Below, in pieces: positions 51,006-59,692 of a DNA stretch of 64,000 bases. The translations under genes were made by a program, and so were the position numbers. A model generated the notes under the pieces. The model worked only from the letters and a program-made list of their open reading frames with translations. It did no database searches and was not told where the DNA came from. The stretch spans positions 444,001 through 508,000 of the forward strand of contig CP046178.1 of assembly GCA_014075255.1 (NCBI GenBank), in the 5' to 3' direction. This DNA is from Gammaproteobacteria bacterium. Lineage in GTDB: Bacteria > Pseudomonadota > Gammaproteobacteria > UBA4575. Within the stretch, counting starts at the first letter, position 1, and every line of letters starts with the position of its first letter.

Positions 51006-53306
51006 CTAAATTGTTATGCGACGATATATATCTGAAACTTTATAAGGCAGCTTGTCGACTTGATCAATTACCGCAAAATTTACTGCGCCATACATATGTT
51101 GTAAATAATCTTTTGCTTCATTATCGATGGTAATGCAAAAAGGGTGTATACCTAAAAACTTTGCTTCGATTAACGCACGTCTTGTGTCTTCGATGCCATA
51201 TGGACCACGGTAACCGTCTTGGTCATCGGGACGACCATCTGAAAGAGTAATTAAAAGTTTAGTGCGAGCTTCTATTTGATGCAGTAGTTTGGTGAGATGT
51301 CGTATTGCAGTACCCATACGCGTGTAATCTTGGGGCTCTATGCCGCTGATGCGTGCTTTAACTTCAACGTTATAATCTTCACCAAATTCTTTTACTTTAT
51401 ACAGCTCACAGCGCTGGTGAGTCACTCCGGAAAATCCATAAATAGCATAGCGATCACCAAGAATTTCAAGAGACTCACAAAGCAATACCAGAGCTTCACG
51501 TTCCATTTCATTAATCCATCCTGCAGTTGAGCCACTCATGTCAATCATAAACATTACTGCAATATTACGATCAATTTTTCGTGACTTGGTAAATAGATTT
51601 TGTGATGCTTCCATACCTATTTTGGTATCCGAGTAGGCTTCTATAACGGCGTCAAGATCAATATCGTCTCCAAAAGGTTGACGTTTCATTCGTTTATCAT
51701 CTTCACGTAATGCTTCAAAGGTTCTATGCAGTCGTTTTAGTAATCCACGATGTTTGTGAAGTGTGTTGCTTACAAAATTATTATGTACAGGCTTTATGTC
51801 AACTTCTTTTAAATGACACCAATCTTTTCGATATTTTTGTCGAGAGTGATCCCACTCATCATATAGATATACATCCTCGCTTATATCCATGCCAGGGTCA
51901 TTGGCACTTTCTTCATGTTCTGTTTTCTGCTCAGCATGGTTATCTATAGCGTCAATTAAGTAATCATCAGGAATTTCACCGAAATCTTGTAATATAGACG
52001 CGAGTAATTGTTTTATGTCTTCTGGGACTTCAACTGCTTTATCATCAAACTGTAATTCAATTTTAAATCCATCTGGAAGGGAATCATCTTCTATTTTTTT
52101 AATGGAAAATCTTTTTTCTCCTGTCTCGGATATTGAATTGTCTGATGCTTTACCATATTCATTTTTTGTGTTTTGTCGGGTAGATTTTTCCAGCTCTCCT
52201 TGTAGATGACCCAATTTATTCTTTAATCTTTGTTTTTCTTTTTGTGCTCTAGATTCCATAGTAATTCGAGCTTCATGTGGATTTAAAGATCCTTGATAAA
52301 ATTTATCTTCGGGAACATGTTCATCTTTGTATACAGCCTCTAAGAAAAACATAGTGTCTTGCACCGTAGTGTCTGGTTCTTTTAGCTTTTCAATGGCTCT
52401 CAGCCAAGTTTTTGAAAGTTTTGATAAGTCTTCGGCATTGCTTTGCCTATCGTTCAGAGATTTCATAGCCCGCGCAATACCAGGTAATTCAGTTTCTATA
52501 CGCGCATCTAATCGTATTGTCTCAAGCTTGTGAAATAACGAAAGTGCACGATCAGGGTCTTTAAACATTTTTACTAAAGTGTCTACATTCATGCGCCAAG
52601 TGCCATACCAAGTTTGTGACCATTGATGTACTGCCATGGCTTTGTAGAAAGTAAAATTGTCATCTCTATTGTTAAATTGAGAAGAAACTTCAGGCAATCG
52701 AATAGACTCTGTGTCAGAGTAGAAAATATCGCTTGCTTCAATGCCTAAATATCTGCCGCTCAGCCCTATTACAAAGCTTTCTAGAACACGTGATATTTCG
52801 TTTAAGGTTACTGTGCTTGGTGCTAGGCTAAGTGATAGAATATAGTCATCAACGTTGCGCATGGTATTAATGCAGTCGTCGAGACCTTTTTCTTTATATA
52901 TTTTTAGTAATGTATCAATCCAGTTATCCCAAATCTCTTCATCAACAAGTTGTAAACTTCGAGGGGCAAACTGACAAAAGTTAAAAGCTAGCTCAACGCT
53001 GGTGTTACGTAACATTTCCACCGAACTTAAAAAACGGTCTTGCTCGACTTTAGCAAATACAGCAAGTTCTTTGGCAGGTTCAAATACACTGCGACGAGAG
53101 GGGGATGAAATTATTTGACTTAGTAATAACTCCATTCGAGTCTGAAGTTCACGTACTCCCATGCCTCCATAGCTCGCACTAGTAGTTAGAATACCTTGTC
53201 GTTTTAAAGATTTAATAGGTCCGCTATCTTTGCTATAAGCGGGTTTTTCGTATTGCTTTTCTCCTCCCTTATCTAAGATTTTTTTCCATAGTTTTTTCCA
53301 GAACAT
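51006..53306 (-). CDS. VWA-domain protein, NorD/CbbO family
   Basis: At 766 aa it has the NorD/CbbO layout: an N-terminal helical region and a C-terminal von Willebrand A domain with MIDMSGST (MIDAS, DxSxS), EREALVLLCESLEILGDR, YTRMGTAIRH and ITLSDGRPDD. Such proteins work with MoxR-type AAA ATPases (CbbQ/NorQ) to activate Rubisco or nitric oxide reductase. No cbbQ, rubisco or nor gene is in the window, so the client is unknown. The J-domain gene precedes it by 12 bases on the same strand. Confidence 0.86.
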   Translation of the reverse strand: MFWKKLWKKILDKGGEKQYEKPAYSKDSGPIKSLKRQGILTTSASYGGMGVRELQTRMELLLSQIISSPSRRSVFEPAKELAVFAKVEQDRFLSSVEMLRNTSVELAFNFCQFAPRSLQLVDEEIWDNWIDTLLKIYKEKGLDDCINTMRNVDDYILSLSLAPSTVTLNEISRVLESFVIGLSGRYLGIEASDIFYSDTESIRLPEVSSQFNNRDDNFTFYKAMAVHQWSQTWYGTWRMNVDTLVKMFKDPDRALSLFHKLETIRLDARIETELPGIARAMKSLNDRQSNAEDLSKLSKTWLRAIEKLKEPDTTVQDTMFFLEAVYKDEHVPEDKFYQGSLNPHEARITMESRAQKEKQRLKNKLGHLQGELEKSTRQNTKNEYGKASDNSISETGEKRFSIKKIEDDSLPDGFKIELQFDDKAVEVPEDIKQLLASILQDFGEIPDDYLIDAIDNHAEQKTEHEESANDPGMDISEDVYLYDEWDHSRQKYRKDWCHLKEVDIKPVHNNFVSNTLHKHRGLLKRLHRTFEALREDDKRMKRQPFGDDIDLDAVIEAYSDTKIGMEASQNLFTKSRKIDRNIAVMFMIDMSGSTAGWINEMEREALVLLCESLEILGDRYAIYGFSGVTHQRCELYKVKEFGEDYNVEVKARISGIEPQDYTRMGTAIRHLTKLLHQIEARTKLLITLSDGRPDDQDGYRGPYGIEDTRRALIEAKFLGIHPFCITIDNEAKDYLQHMYGAVNFAVIDQVDKLPYKVSDIYRRITI

Positions 53307-53318
53307 AGCGAATTACTT

Positions 53319-53801
53319 TCAGGCTGTCTTTTTTAATAAATAGTCTTTTGCTTGATTAATCTTTGTAGCTAAATAGTCATTTCCGCCACGATCGGGATGC
53401 ATTTTTTGTATCAATGTACGGTGTGCTTCAATAATTTCGTCTTTTGTTGCGTTGTCGTCGACCCCTAAGATTCTATGCGCTTCATCTTTGGTCATTTTAA
53501 TGTCTTGGTTAGCATTGCTTGCTTGACCATTAGTTTCAGTAGTACTTGCAGGAGTATTTGTAAATAAATTTTTAAAAAGCGGAACAAATCTTAACAATCC
53601 AGCAAATTTCTGAAATGAAGCTGCGGCTGCACCAATAATGGCAAATAATGGGTGAAGTTTTCCGGTAATTGCGAGACCAATTAATATGATGGCAGCAAGG
53701 GCTAATATTCCCTGAATTTGCTTATTTTTGGGTTGCTTACGAATCCAGCGTAGGAATAATAAAATTCCTATAATCCCAGCTATGATTAAGATTTGGTTCA
53801 T
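53319..53801 (-). CDS. membrane-anchored J-domain (DnaJ/TIM14-like) protein
   Basis: A 160-aa protein. Two or three hydrophobic segments open it (ILIIAGIIGILLFLRW, ILALAAIILIGLAITG), followed by a C-terminal J domain (EAHRILGVDDNATKDEI) with HPD in KMHPDRGGNDY. It should recruit Hsp70 to the inner membrane. First gene of a pair with the VWA gene. Confidence 0.88.
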   Translation of the reverse strand: MNQILIIAGIIGILLFLRWIRKQPKNKQIQGILALAAIILIGLAITGKLHPLFAIIGAAAASFQKFAGLLRFVPLFKNLFTNTPASTTETNGQASNANQDIKMTKDEAHRILGVDDNATKDEIIEAHRTLIQKMHPDRGGNDYLATKINQAKDYLLKKTA

Positions 53802-53956
53802 GAAGGTAGTTTAATGCCTAATTGCTGTGTGTAGGTTAGTCTGCTCAGACTACAGAATTTATATATAAAATATTAAAATAATTAGCCTAGTTTAACCCAA
53901 ATGCTCTTTTTGATCGTTTAAGTATACAAATCTAGAGGAAAAATAAAGGATTAACT

Positions 53957-55417
53957 ATGAAACGACTCAAATTCACGGCTGCATTTATTGCAAGTTTAAT
54001 GATTAGCGTATTAGTTGGGCAAGTGGGTGCTACTTCTCATGAGGGAGAAATCAAAAGCACTATACAAGATCAATCTGAAGTGGCAGTTACTATCTATAAC
54101 GATCAATTAGCACTGGTAAAAGATCTTCGCACTATTCGTTTAGACAGCGGCTTTAATAAGCTTGCTTTTCGCGAAGTGAGTGCACAAATGCGACCGGAAA
54201 CCGCATTACTGAGGAGTTTAGACTATCCAGATGGCTTTCATCTCATTGAACAAAATTTCGATTTTGATCTTTTAACTCCACAAAAGCTATTAGAAAAATA
54301 TGTGGGCAAAAAAGTGCGGGTTGTAAAAACTCATCCCATAACCGGTAAAGAGAGCATGTTAGACGCTGTGGTATTGAGTGTGAATAATGGTGTAGTACTG
54401 CGCATTGGTGATCGTATTGAGACGGGTGTCCCGGGTAGAATCGTGTTTGATGAAGTACCAGGCAATCTTCGCGACCGTCCAACTCTTGTAATGCAACTCA
54501 ATAGTGCAACTCCAAAACCACAACAATTACAACTCAGCTACTTAACGGGAGGATTGTCATGGAAAGCGGATTATGTGGCTGAACTAGATGAATCGGACGA
54601 GTTTGTTGATCTAACAGGATGGGTTACCTTAACCAATCAAAGTGGTGCTTCCTATAGAAATGCAAAATTACAGTTAGTTGCAGGTGATGTGAATCGTGTT
54701 CAAAATGGTTTTAAAGATGCAAAAAGAAAGTTTGAAAGGCTTTCGATTGAGTCAGAAGAAGTAAGTGAAGATATGGTTGAGGAAGCGTTATTTGAATATC
54801 ACCTATATACCTTACAGAGATCCACTACCATTAAAGAAAATCAAACAAAACAGGTTTCGTTATTGAGTGCAACAAAGATTCCTGTAGTGAAAGAGTTTTT
54901 ACTAAAAGGCCAGGATTACTATTATAAAAGTTCATATGGTTCAATTGGTCAAAAACTAAAAGTAGGAGTATTTGTACAATTTAACAACGATATAGAATCT
55001 AATCTTGGATTACCTTTGCCTAAAGGTGTGGTGCGAGTATATAAGAATGATAAATCGGGTAATGCACAATTTATTGGCGAAGACCATATTGATCACACTC
55101 CCAAGAAAGAAGAAGTTCGCTTAAAGTTGGGTGATGCATTTGATGTAACCGCAGATAAGAAACAAACTGAATTCAAAAAAGCCCATGCGCTAGGTAAATA
55201 TCGGTATGCTTACACTGCGAGTTTTCAAATTGACCTTAAAAATGCCAAGAGTGAAGAAGTTGAAGTGATAGTACGTGAACCTATCCCTGGTGATTGGAAA
55301 ATGAAAAGCCAAAGCCATAAGCATGAAAAAGTTGCTGCCGGTACAGCAGAGTGGAAGGTTAAAGTCCCTGCTGAAGGTAAAACAACTCTTACTTATAAAG
55401 TATTGGTACGATACTAA
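53957..55417 (+). CDS. DUF4139 protein, paralogue 1
   Basis: A 486-aa exported protein with a signal peptide (FIASLMISVLVGQVGA). The DUF4139 domain has LAFREVSAQMRPETALL, SYLTGGLSWKADYVAEL and DLTGWVTLTNQSG, typical of secreted beta-sandwich proteins of unknown role. AAAGGATTAACT precedes the ATG. The second copy lies 18 bases downstream and is very similar throughout. Confidence 0.88.
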   Translation: MKRLKFTAAFIASLMISVLVGQVGATSHEGEIKSTIQDQSEVAVTIYNDQLALVKDLRTIRLDSGFNKLAFREVSAQMRPETALLRSLDYPDGFHLIEQNFDFDLLTPQKLLEKYVGKKVRVVKTHPITGKESMLDAVVLSVNNGVVLRIGDRIETGVPGRIVFDEVPGNLRDRPTLVMQLNSATPKPQQLQLSYLTGGLSWKADYVAELDESDEFVDLTGWVTLTNQSGASYRNAKLQLVAGDVNRVQNGFKDAKRKFERLSIESEEVSEDMVEEALFEYHLYTLQRSTTIKENQTKQVSLLSATKIPVVKEFLLKGQDYYYKSSYGSIGQKLKVGVFVQFNNDIESNLGLPLPKGVVRVYKNDKSGNAQFIGEDHIDHTPKKEEVRLKLGDAFDVTADKKQTEFKKAHALGKYRYAYTASFQIDLKNAKSEEVEVIVREPIPGDWKMKSQSHKHEKVAAGTAEWKVKVPAEGKTTLTYKVLVRY

Positions 55418-55435
55418 TCCAGCAAAGGAAATATC

Positions 55436-56878
55436 ATGAATAATATATCTTTTTTATCTGTGACATTATTGTCTTTTTGTTTAGCTCAAGCAGTTTCTGC
55501 TGAAGACGAAATTCGAAGCACACTGGATGATCAACAGGAGGTAGCCGTCACAATATATAATGAGCAGCTTGCTTTAGTAAAGGATCTGCGAAAAGTTAAA
55601 TTGTCTGATGGATTTAATCGACTTGCTTTTCGAGAAGTGAGTGCGCAAATGCGGCCTGAAACAGCGCTTTTAAGAAGTATTAATCATCCTGATGGATTTC
55701 ATTTAATCGAGCAGAACTTTGATTTCGATTTATTGACGCCACAAAAACTATTAGAAAAGTATGTGGGGAAAAAAGTCAGAGTCGTTAAAGTTCATCCAAC
55801 GACTGGCGAGGAAAAAACTGAAGAAGCGATTGTGCTTAGTGTTAACAACGGTGTAGTGCTAAGAGTGGGGAATCGTATTGAAACGGGTTACCCCGGCAGG
55901 ATTATCTATGATGAAGTGCCTGAAAATTTGCGTGACCGTCCTACTTTAGTAATCTCATTAGAGAGTGGGACCAGTAAGCAACAAGAACTACAACTGAGTT
56001 ATCTAACAGGTGGTTTAGGTTGGAAAGCAGATTATGTGGCTGAGCTTGATGAGTCTGATGAATTTGTTGATCTTACTGGCTGGGTTACCTTAACCAATCA
56101 AAGTGGTGCAACGTATAAGAATGCAAAGCTACAATTAGTGGCAGGTGATGTAAACCAAGTGCGTCAAGAAATGCAGCCTATGCGACGAGACATGTTGATG
56201 TCTAAGTCATCGGGTAAGGCGGCAGCACCGGCGATGGTTGAGGAGGGTCTTTTTGAATATCACTTATATACTTTACAACGGCCCACTACGATATCTAATA
56301 ACCAAACTAAACAAGTGTCACTTTTAAGTGCAACGAAAATTCCGGTAAAGAAAGAATTTTTACTTAAGGGGCAGAATTACTATTATCGGGGGTCATACGG
56401 AAATTTAGGTCAAAAACTAAAAGTAGGTGTATTTGTTGAATTTGATAACAAAGAAGAATCTAACCTTGGTATGCCTTTACCAAAAGGTGTTGTGCGGGTT
56501 TATAAAAATGATAAATCGGGTAATGCACAATTTGTTGGTGAGGATCGGATTGATCACACTCCAAAAAATGAAGAAATCAAATTAAAATTGGGTGATGCGT
56601 TTGATGTCACTGCTGATAAAAAGCAAACAAACTTTAAAAAAGCTACTGCTATTGGAAAGTATAGCCAAGCCTATACTGTAAGTTTTGAAATTACATTAAA
56701 AAATGCCAAAAATGAAGGAGTAGAAGTGGTTGTGCATGAGCCAATCCCAGGGGATTGGAAAATGAAGGAAGAAAGTCATTCACATAAAAAAGTAGCCGCA
56801 GGAACTGCTGAATGGAAAATTAAAGTTCCTGCTGAAGGTAAGACAATACTAAGCTACGATGTACTCGTTCGTTACTAA
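55436..56878 (+). CDS. DUF4139 protein, paralogue 2
   Basis: A 480-aa exported protein with a signal peptide ending QAVSAEDE. It matches paralogue 1 residue for residue over long stretches (GFHLIEQNFDFDLLTPQKLL) and differs mainly in the signal peptide and in a variable methionine-rich segment (QPMRRDMLMSK). The pair looks like a fairly recent tandem duplication. The function is unknown. Confidence 0.88.
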   Translation: MNNISFLSVTLLSFCLAQAVSAEDEIRSTLDDQQEVAVTIYNEQLALVKDLRKVKLSDGFNRLAFREVSAQMRPETALLRSINHPDGFHLIEQNFDFDLLTPQKLLEKYVGKKVRVVKVHPTTGEEKTEEAIVLSVNNGVVLRVGNRIETGYPGRIIYDEVPENLRDRPTLVISLESGTSKQQELQLSYLTGGLGWKADYVAELDESDEFVDLTGWVTLTNQSGATYKNAKLQLVAGDVNQVRQEMQPMRRDMLMSKSSGKAAAPAMVEEGLFEYHLYTLQRPTTISNNQTKQVSLLSATKIPVKKEFLLKGQNYYYRGSYGNLGQKLKVGVFVEFDNKEESNLGMPLPKGVVRVYKNDKSGNAQFVGEDRIDHTPKNEEIKLKLGDAFDVTADKKQTNFKKATAIGKYSQAYTVSFEITLKNAKNEGVEVVVHEPIPGDWKMKEESHSHKKVAAGTAEWKIKVPAEGKTILSYDVLVRY

Positions 56879-56895
56879 TTATAAGTATTAAACAT

Positions 56896-57798
56896 ATGTA
56901 TAACGCTAAACCCGTGGATTGGCTGGGTATGATTGCCTTAGTCATCACATTTGGCAGTGCATTCATGTTTACTAAAATATCAGTGCAGGAATATCCACCA
57001 GAGGTGGTAGCGGGTGGAAGAATTATTATTGCTGCAATAGCGTTGATTATATTGTCTATATTTCGTAAAGATTCATTTTCATTTTTAAAAAATCATTGGT
57101 TACTATTAATTGCTTTAGCATTTTTTGGCTGTTGCTTGCCGTTTTATTTAATTAGCTGGGGGCAACAAACGGTGGATAGCAATATTGCAGGTATATTGAT
57201 GGCAGTAATGCCATTAACAACTATCGTTCTAGCGCATTTTTTCGTCGCTGGAGAGCGGCTCACTGCAAATCGAGTAATTGGGTTTATGCTAGGCTTTGTG
57301 GGTATCTTAATTCTTTTTGGTCCTACTGCATTGGCTAACTTTGATGCAGATGAAGGGCGGTTAATCGCAATGTTAGCTATACTGGCAGGTGCTGTAAGTT
57401 ATGCAATTAACACAATTATTGCTAAACGTTTACCGAATGAAAGTTTTGTAGCATTGTCAGCAGCGGTAATGACTATTGCAAGTCTAATTATGTTGCCAGC
57501 TATTTTATTAACAGGTCAAGAGTGGGAGTTATCTATTCAAAGTGTCGAGTTTTTGTCGTTAATATTATTGGGAATTTTTCCTACTGCTTTGGCCACCATC
57601 ATATATTTTGCAGTCATCGCAAGAGTAGGCCCATCATTTTTGTCGCAAATTAATTATTTAATTCCTGTATGGGCCGTTATAATTGGCATTTTATTTTTGA
57701 ATGAAAGCATTAGTATTAATGCGATCATTGCTCTAGGTGTTATCTTGCTAGGAATTGCGATTGCCCAACGGAAGGGTTTATCTTTTGCTCGGTTTTAA
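56896..57798 (+). CDS. EamA-family (DMT) transporter
   Basis: A 300-aa protein with ten hydrophobic helices in two EamA repeats, for example FGSAFMFTKISVQEYPP and the second starting LAILAGAVSYAINTIIAKRL. It exports amino acids or similar metabolites; the substrate is unknown. It lies 18 bases after the DUF4139 pair, so it may belong to the same transcript. Confidence 0.9.
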   Translation: MYNAKPVDWLGMIALVITFGSAFMFTKISVQEYPPEVVAGGRIIIAAIALIILSIFRKDSFSFLKNHWLLLIALAFFGCCLPFYLISWGQQTVDSNIAGILMAVMPLTTIVLAHFFVAGERLTANRVIGFMLGFVGILILFGPTALANFDADEGRLIAMLAILAGAVSYAINTIIAKRLPNESFVALSAAVMTIASLIMLPAILLTGQEWELSIQSVEFLSLILLGIFPTALATIIYFAVIARVGPSFLSQINYLIPVWAVIIGILFLNESISINAIIALGVILLGIAIAQRKGLSFARF

Positions 57799-57826
57799 AA
57801 TAATAAATATATATAGGGCTATATAA

Positions 57827-58192
57827 GTGCAAAAAAATGTATTGGGTGGAGATTTGCGTAGTTGTTGTGATGAATTGTCTACTGGCTATTATCGTAATGG
57901 TCGATGTGAAACGGATGAGCATGATATTGGAGTGCATACCGTTTGTGCAAATGTTACCAAAGAATTTTTAACATATTCCAAATTAAAAGGTAATGATTTA
58001 TCTACACCTTATCCCGATGCAGAATTCCCTGGTTTAAGGCCAGGAGATAAATGGTGTCTATGTGTACAGCGTTGGATTGAAGCATTAGAAGAAAATAAAG
58101 CACCCAATATTTACTTACAAGCTACACATAGTTCTGTGTTGGAGTATGTTGAATTTGAAGTGCTGGCTAAATACGCCCTAGATAAAAATTAG
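57827..58192 (+). CDS. DUF2237 family protein
   Basis: A 121-aa cytosolic protein starting at GTG. It has NVLGGDLRSCC near the start, GYYRNGRCETDEHDIGVHTVCA and GLRPGDKWCLCVQRW, matching DUF2237 with its conserved cysteines. The function is unknown. Its stop codon lies in the first unit of the 12-bp tandem repeat. Confidence 0.86.
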   Translation: MQKNVLGGDLRSCCDELSTGYYRNGRCETDEHDIGVHTVCANVTKEFLTYSKLKGNDLSTPYPDAEFPGLRPGDKWCLCVQRWIEALEENKAPNIYLQATHSSVLEYVEFEVLAKYALDKN

Positions 58193-58219
58193 CTTAAAAA
58201 TTAGCTTAAAAATTAACTT
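58184..58219. repeat. three tandem copies of a 12-bp unit
   Basis: AAAAATTAGCTT occurs twice exactly and once as AAAAATTAACTT, between the DUF2237 gene and the convergent thioredoxin-like gene. It is probably replication slippage, with no clear function. Confidence 0.8.
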
Positions 58220-58228
58220 AAATACTTA

Positions 58229-58717
58229 CTATCTAGAAATAAACTTCTCAAGTGCTTCGGGTTTTACTGGGCCGGGGTTATGTCCTACTAACTGACCTTT
58301 AGGGTTAAACATCAAAAAAGTAGGTGTGCCACGTAAAGACTCTTCAGTAGCAGATTCGTAATTAAAAGCAACAACAGTAATTTCACCAATCAAATTATCA
58401 AATGTCATGGGCATTTCGTTGATGTACTCTGTAATGGAGTCAACTTTTGAATAACCATCAAGCGAAACTCCAATTACTTTTGCATCTGTATCTTTATGTT
58501 TGTCGTGAAACTCTGACATTATTGGATATTCGCGCTGACATATACCGCAGTCAGTTGTCCATAACATTACCAGCGTCCATTTATCTTTCTCAAAGTGTTG
58601 GGATAAAGTCGTGAATTTGCCTTCAAGAGTGCGTACTTCAGTCCAATCAGATGCACTTACAAAGCTAGTTGTTAATAATAACAAACTGAAAGATGTTAGG
58701 TATAAAAGACGTTTCAT
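58229..58717 (-). CDS. thioredoxin-like TlpA/ResA-type exported protein
   Basis: A 162-aa protein beginning MKRLLYLTSFSLLLLTTSFVSA, a signal peptide, with the redox site WTTDCGICQREYP (CxxC) and the cis-proline region RGTPTFLMF. I reject the upstream in-frame ATG at 58846, since it would bury the signal peptide and overlap the next gene. It reduces disulfides in the periplasm, perhaps for cytochrome c maturation. Confidence 0.88.
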   Translation of the reverse strand: MKRLLYLTSFSLLLLTTSFVSASDWTEVRTLEGKFTTLSQHFEKDKWTLVMLWTTDCGICQREYPIMSEFHDKHKDTDAKVIGVSLDGYSKVDSITEYINEMPMTFDNLIGEITVVAFNYESATEESLRGTPTFLMFNPKGQLVGHNPGPVKPEALEKFISR

Positions 58718-58825
58718 AATTAAAGTCGATGTATAATTATTAAAGTGCAGGCTAACTATTGGTATGCATTTTAGAAATATTAAAGCAAATATAGTTCCAT
58801 CTATATAACAATAATGGGGCCTGTT

Positions 58826-59689
58826 ATGGCAAACAATAGTATTCAAAACATATTAAATCAAGTAGGTGCTTTAGCTTTTCCGGGCATATATGACACCCTA
58901 TCGGCAAAAATTGCAGAACAAGTAGGGTTTCCAATGGCATTTATATCCGGCTATTCTCTTGCTGCTGCCACAATTGGTGAGCCAGATTTTGGTTTACTTA
59001 CTCAAACTGAGGTTGTAGAGCGTGCTCGTGCCATTTGCAATAGTGTCTCAATACCCATAATTGTGGATGCCGATACGGGCTATGGTAATCCATTAAACGT
59101 ACACCGAACTGTAAAGCAATTGATTGATGCAGGTGCAAAAGGGTGTTTCTTAGAAGATCAAGTGTGGCCAAAAAAATGTGGCCACATGCGGAATAAAAAA
59201 GTCATTGATAGAGAAGACTATTTATACAAAATTCAAGCTGCTGTAGATGCGAGAGGAGATGCTGACTTTTTCATAGTGGCAAGAACTGATGCAGAAGCTG
59301 TTTTGGGATTAGACGAAGCGATAGCACGCGTTAAAGCAGCGCGTGAGTTAGGCGCCAATGCAAGTTTTGTCGAAGCTCCTGGTTCAATAGAACAATTAAA
59401 GAGAATAGGCCAAGAGTCGCCACATCCAAATGTTGCCAATATGATTGAAGGTGGCAAAACACCTGTACTTCAAAAAGATGAATTAGCAGGTATGGGTTTC
59501 CAACTAATTCTATATCCACTTACTGGTTTATATGCCGCTGGTAAGACTATGCGAGATTTTTATACAAAGCTAAATAATGACGGTACAACATTAGGCATGG
59601 AAGATAATTTATTAAATTTTGAAGAATTTAATGAGCTTATCGGTGTAGAAGAAAAATATAAACAGTCTGAGAAATATGGCGTGAAGTAA
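58826..59689 (+). CDS. PEP mutase/isocitrate lyase-superfamily protein (PrpB-like)
   Basis: About 287 aa with GIYDTLSAKIAEQVGF, DADTGYGN, the catalytic-loop KKCGHMRNKKV and FIVARTDA. This matches 2-methylisocitrate lyase and related lyases. No prpC or prpD is nearby, so the physiological substrate is open (methylisocitrate, oxaloacetate or another). I take the ATG at 58826; the ATG at 58814 adds four residues and has no better ribosome binding site. Confidence 0.85.
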   Translation: MANNSIQNILNQVGALAFPGIYDTLSAKIAEQVGFPMAFISGYSLAAATIGEPDFGLLTQTEVVERARAICNSVSIPIIVDADTGYGNPLNVHRTVKQLIDAGAKGCFLEDQVWPKKCGHMRNKKVIDREDYLYKIQAAVDARGDADFFIVARTDAEAVLGLDEAIARVKAARELGANASFVEAPGSIEQLKRIGQESPHPNVANMIEGGKTPVLQKDELAGMGFQLILYPLTGLYAAGKTMRDFYTKLNNDGTTLGMEDNLLNFEEFNELIGVEEKYKQSEKYGVK

Positions 59690-59692
59690 AGA

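Noticed and set aside
58718-58846. 43-residue N-terminal extension of the thioredoxin-like protein
   Set aside because: It would place the signal peptide internally and overlap the divergent lyase gene.
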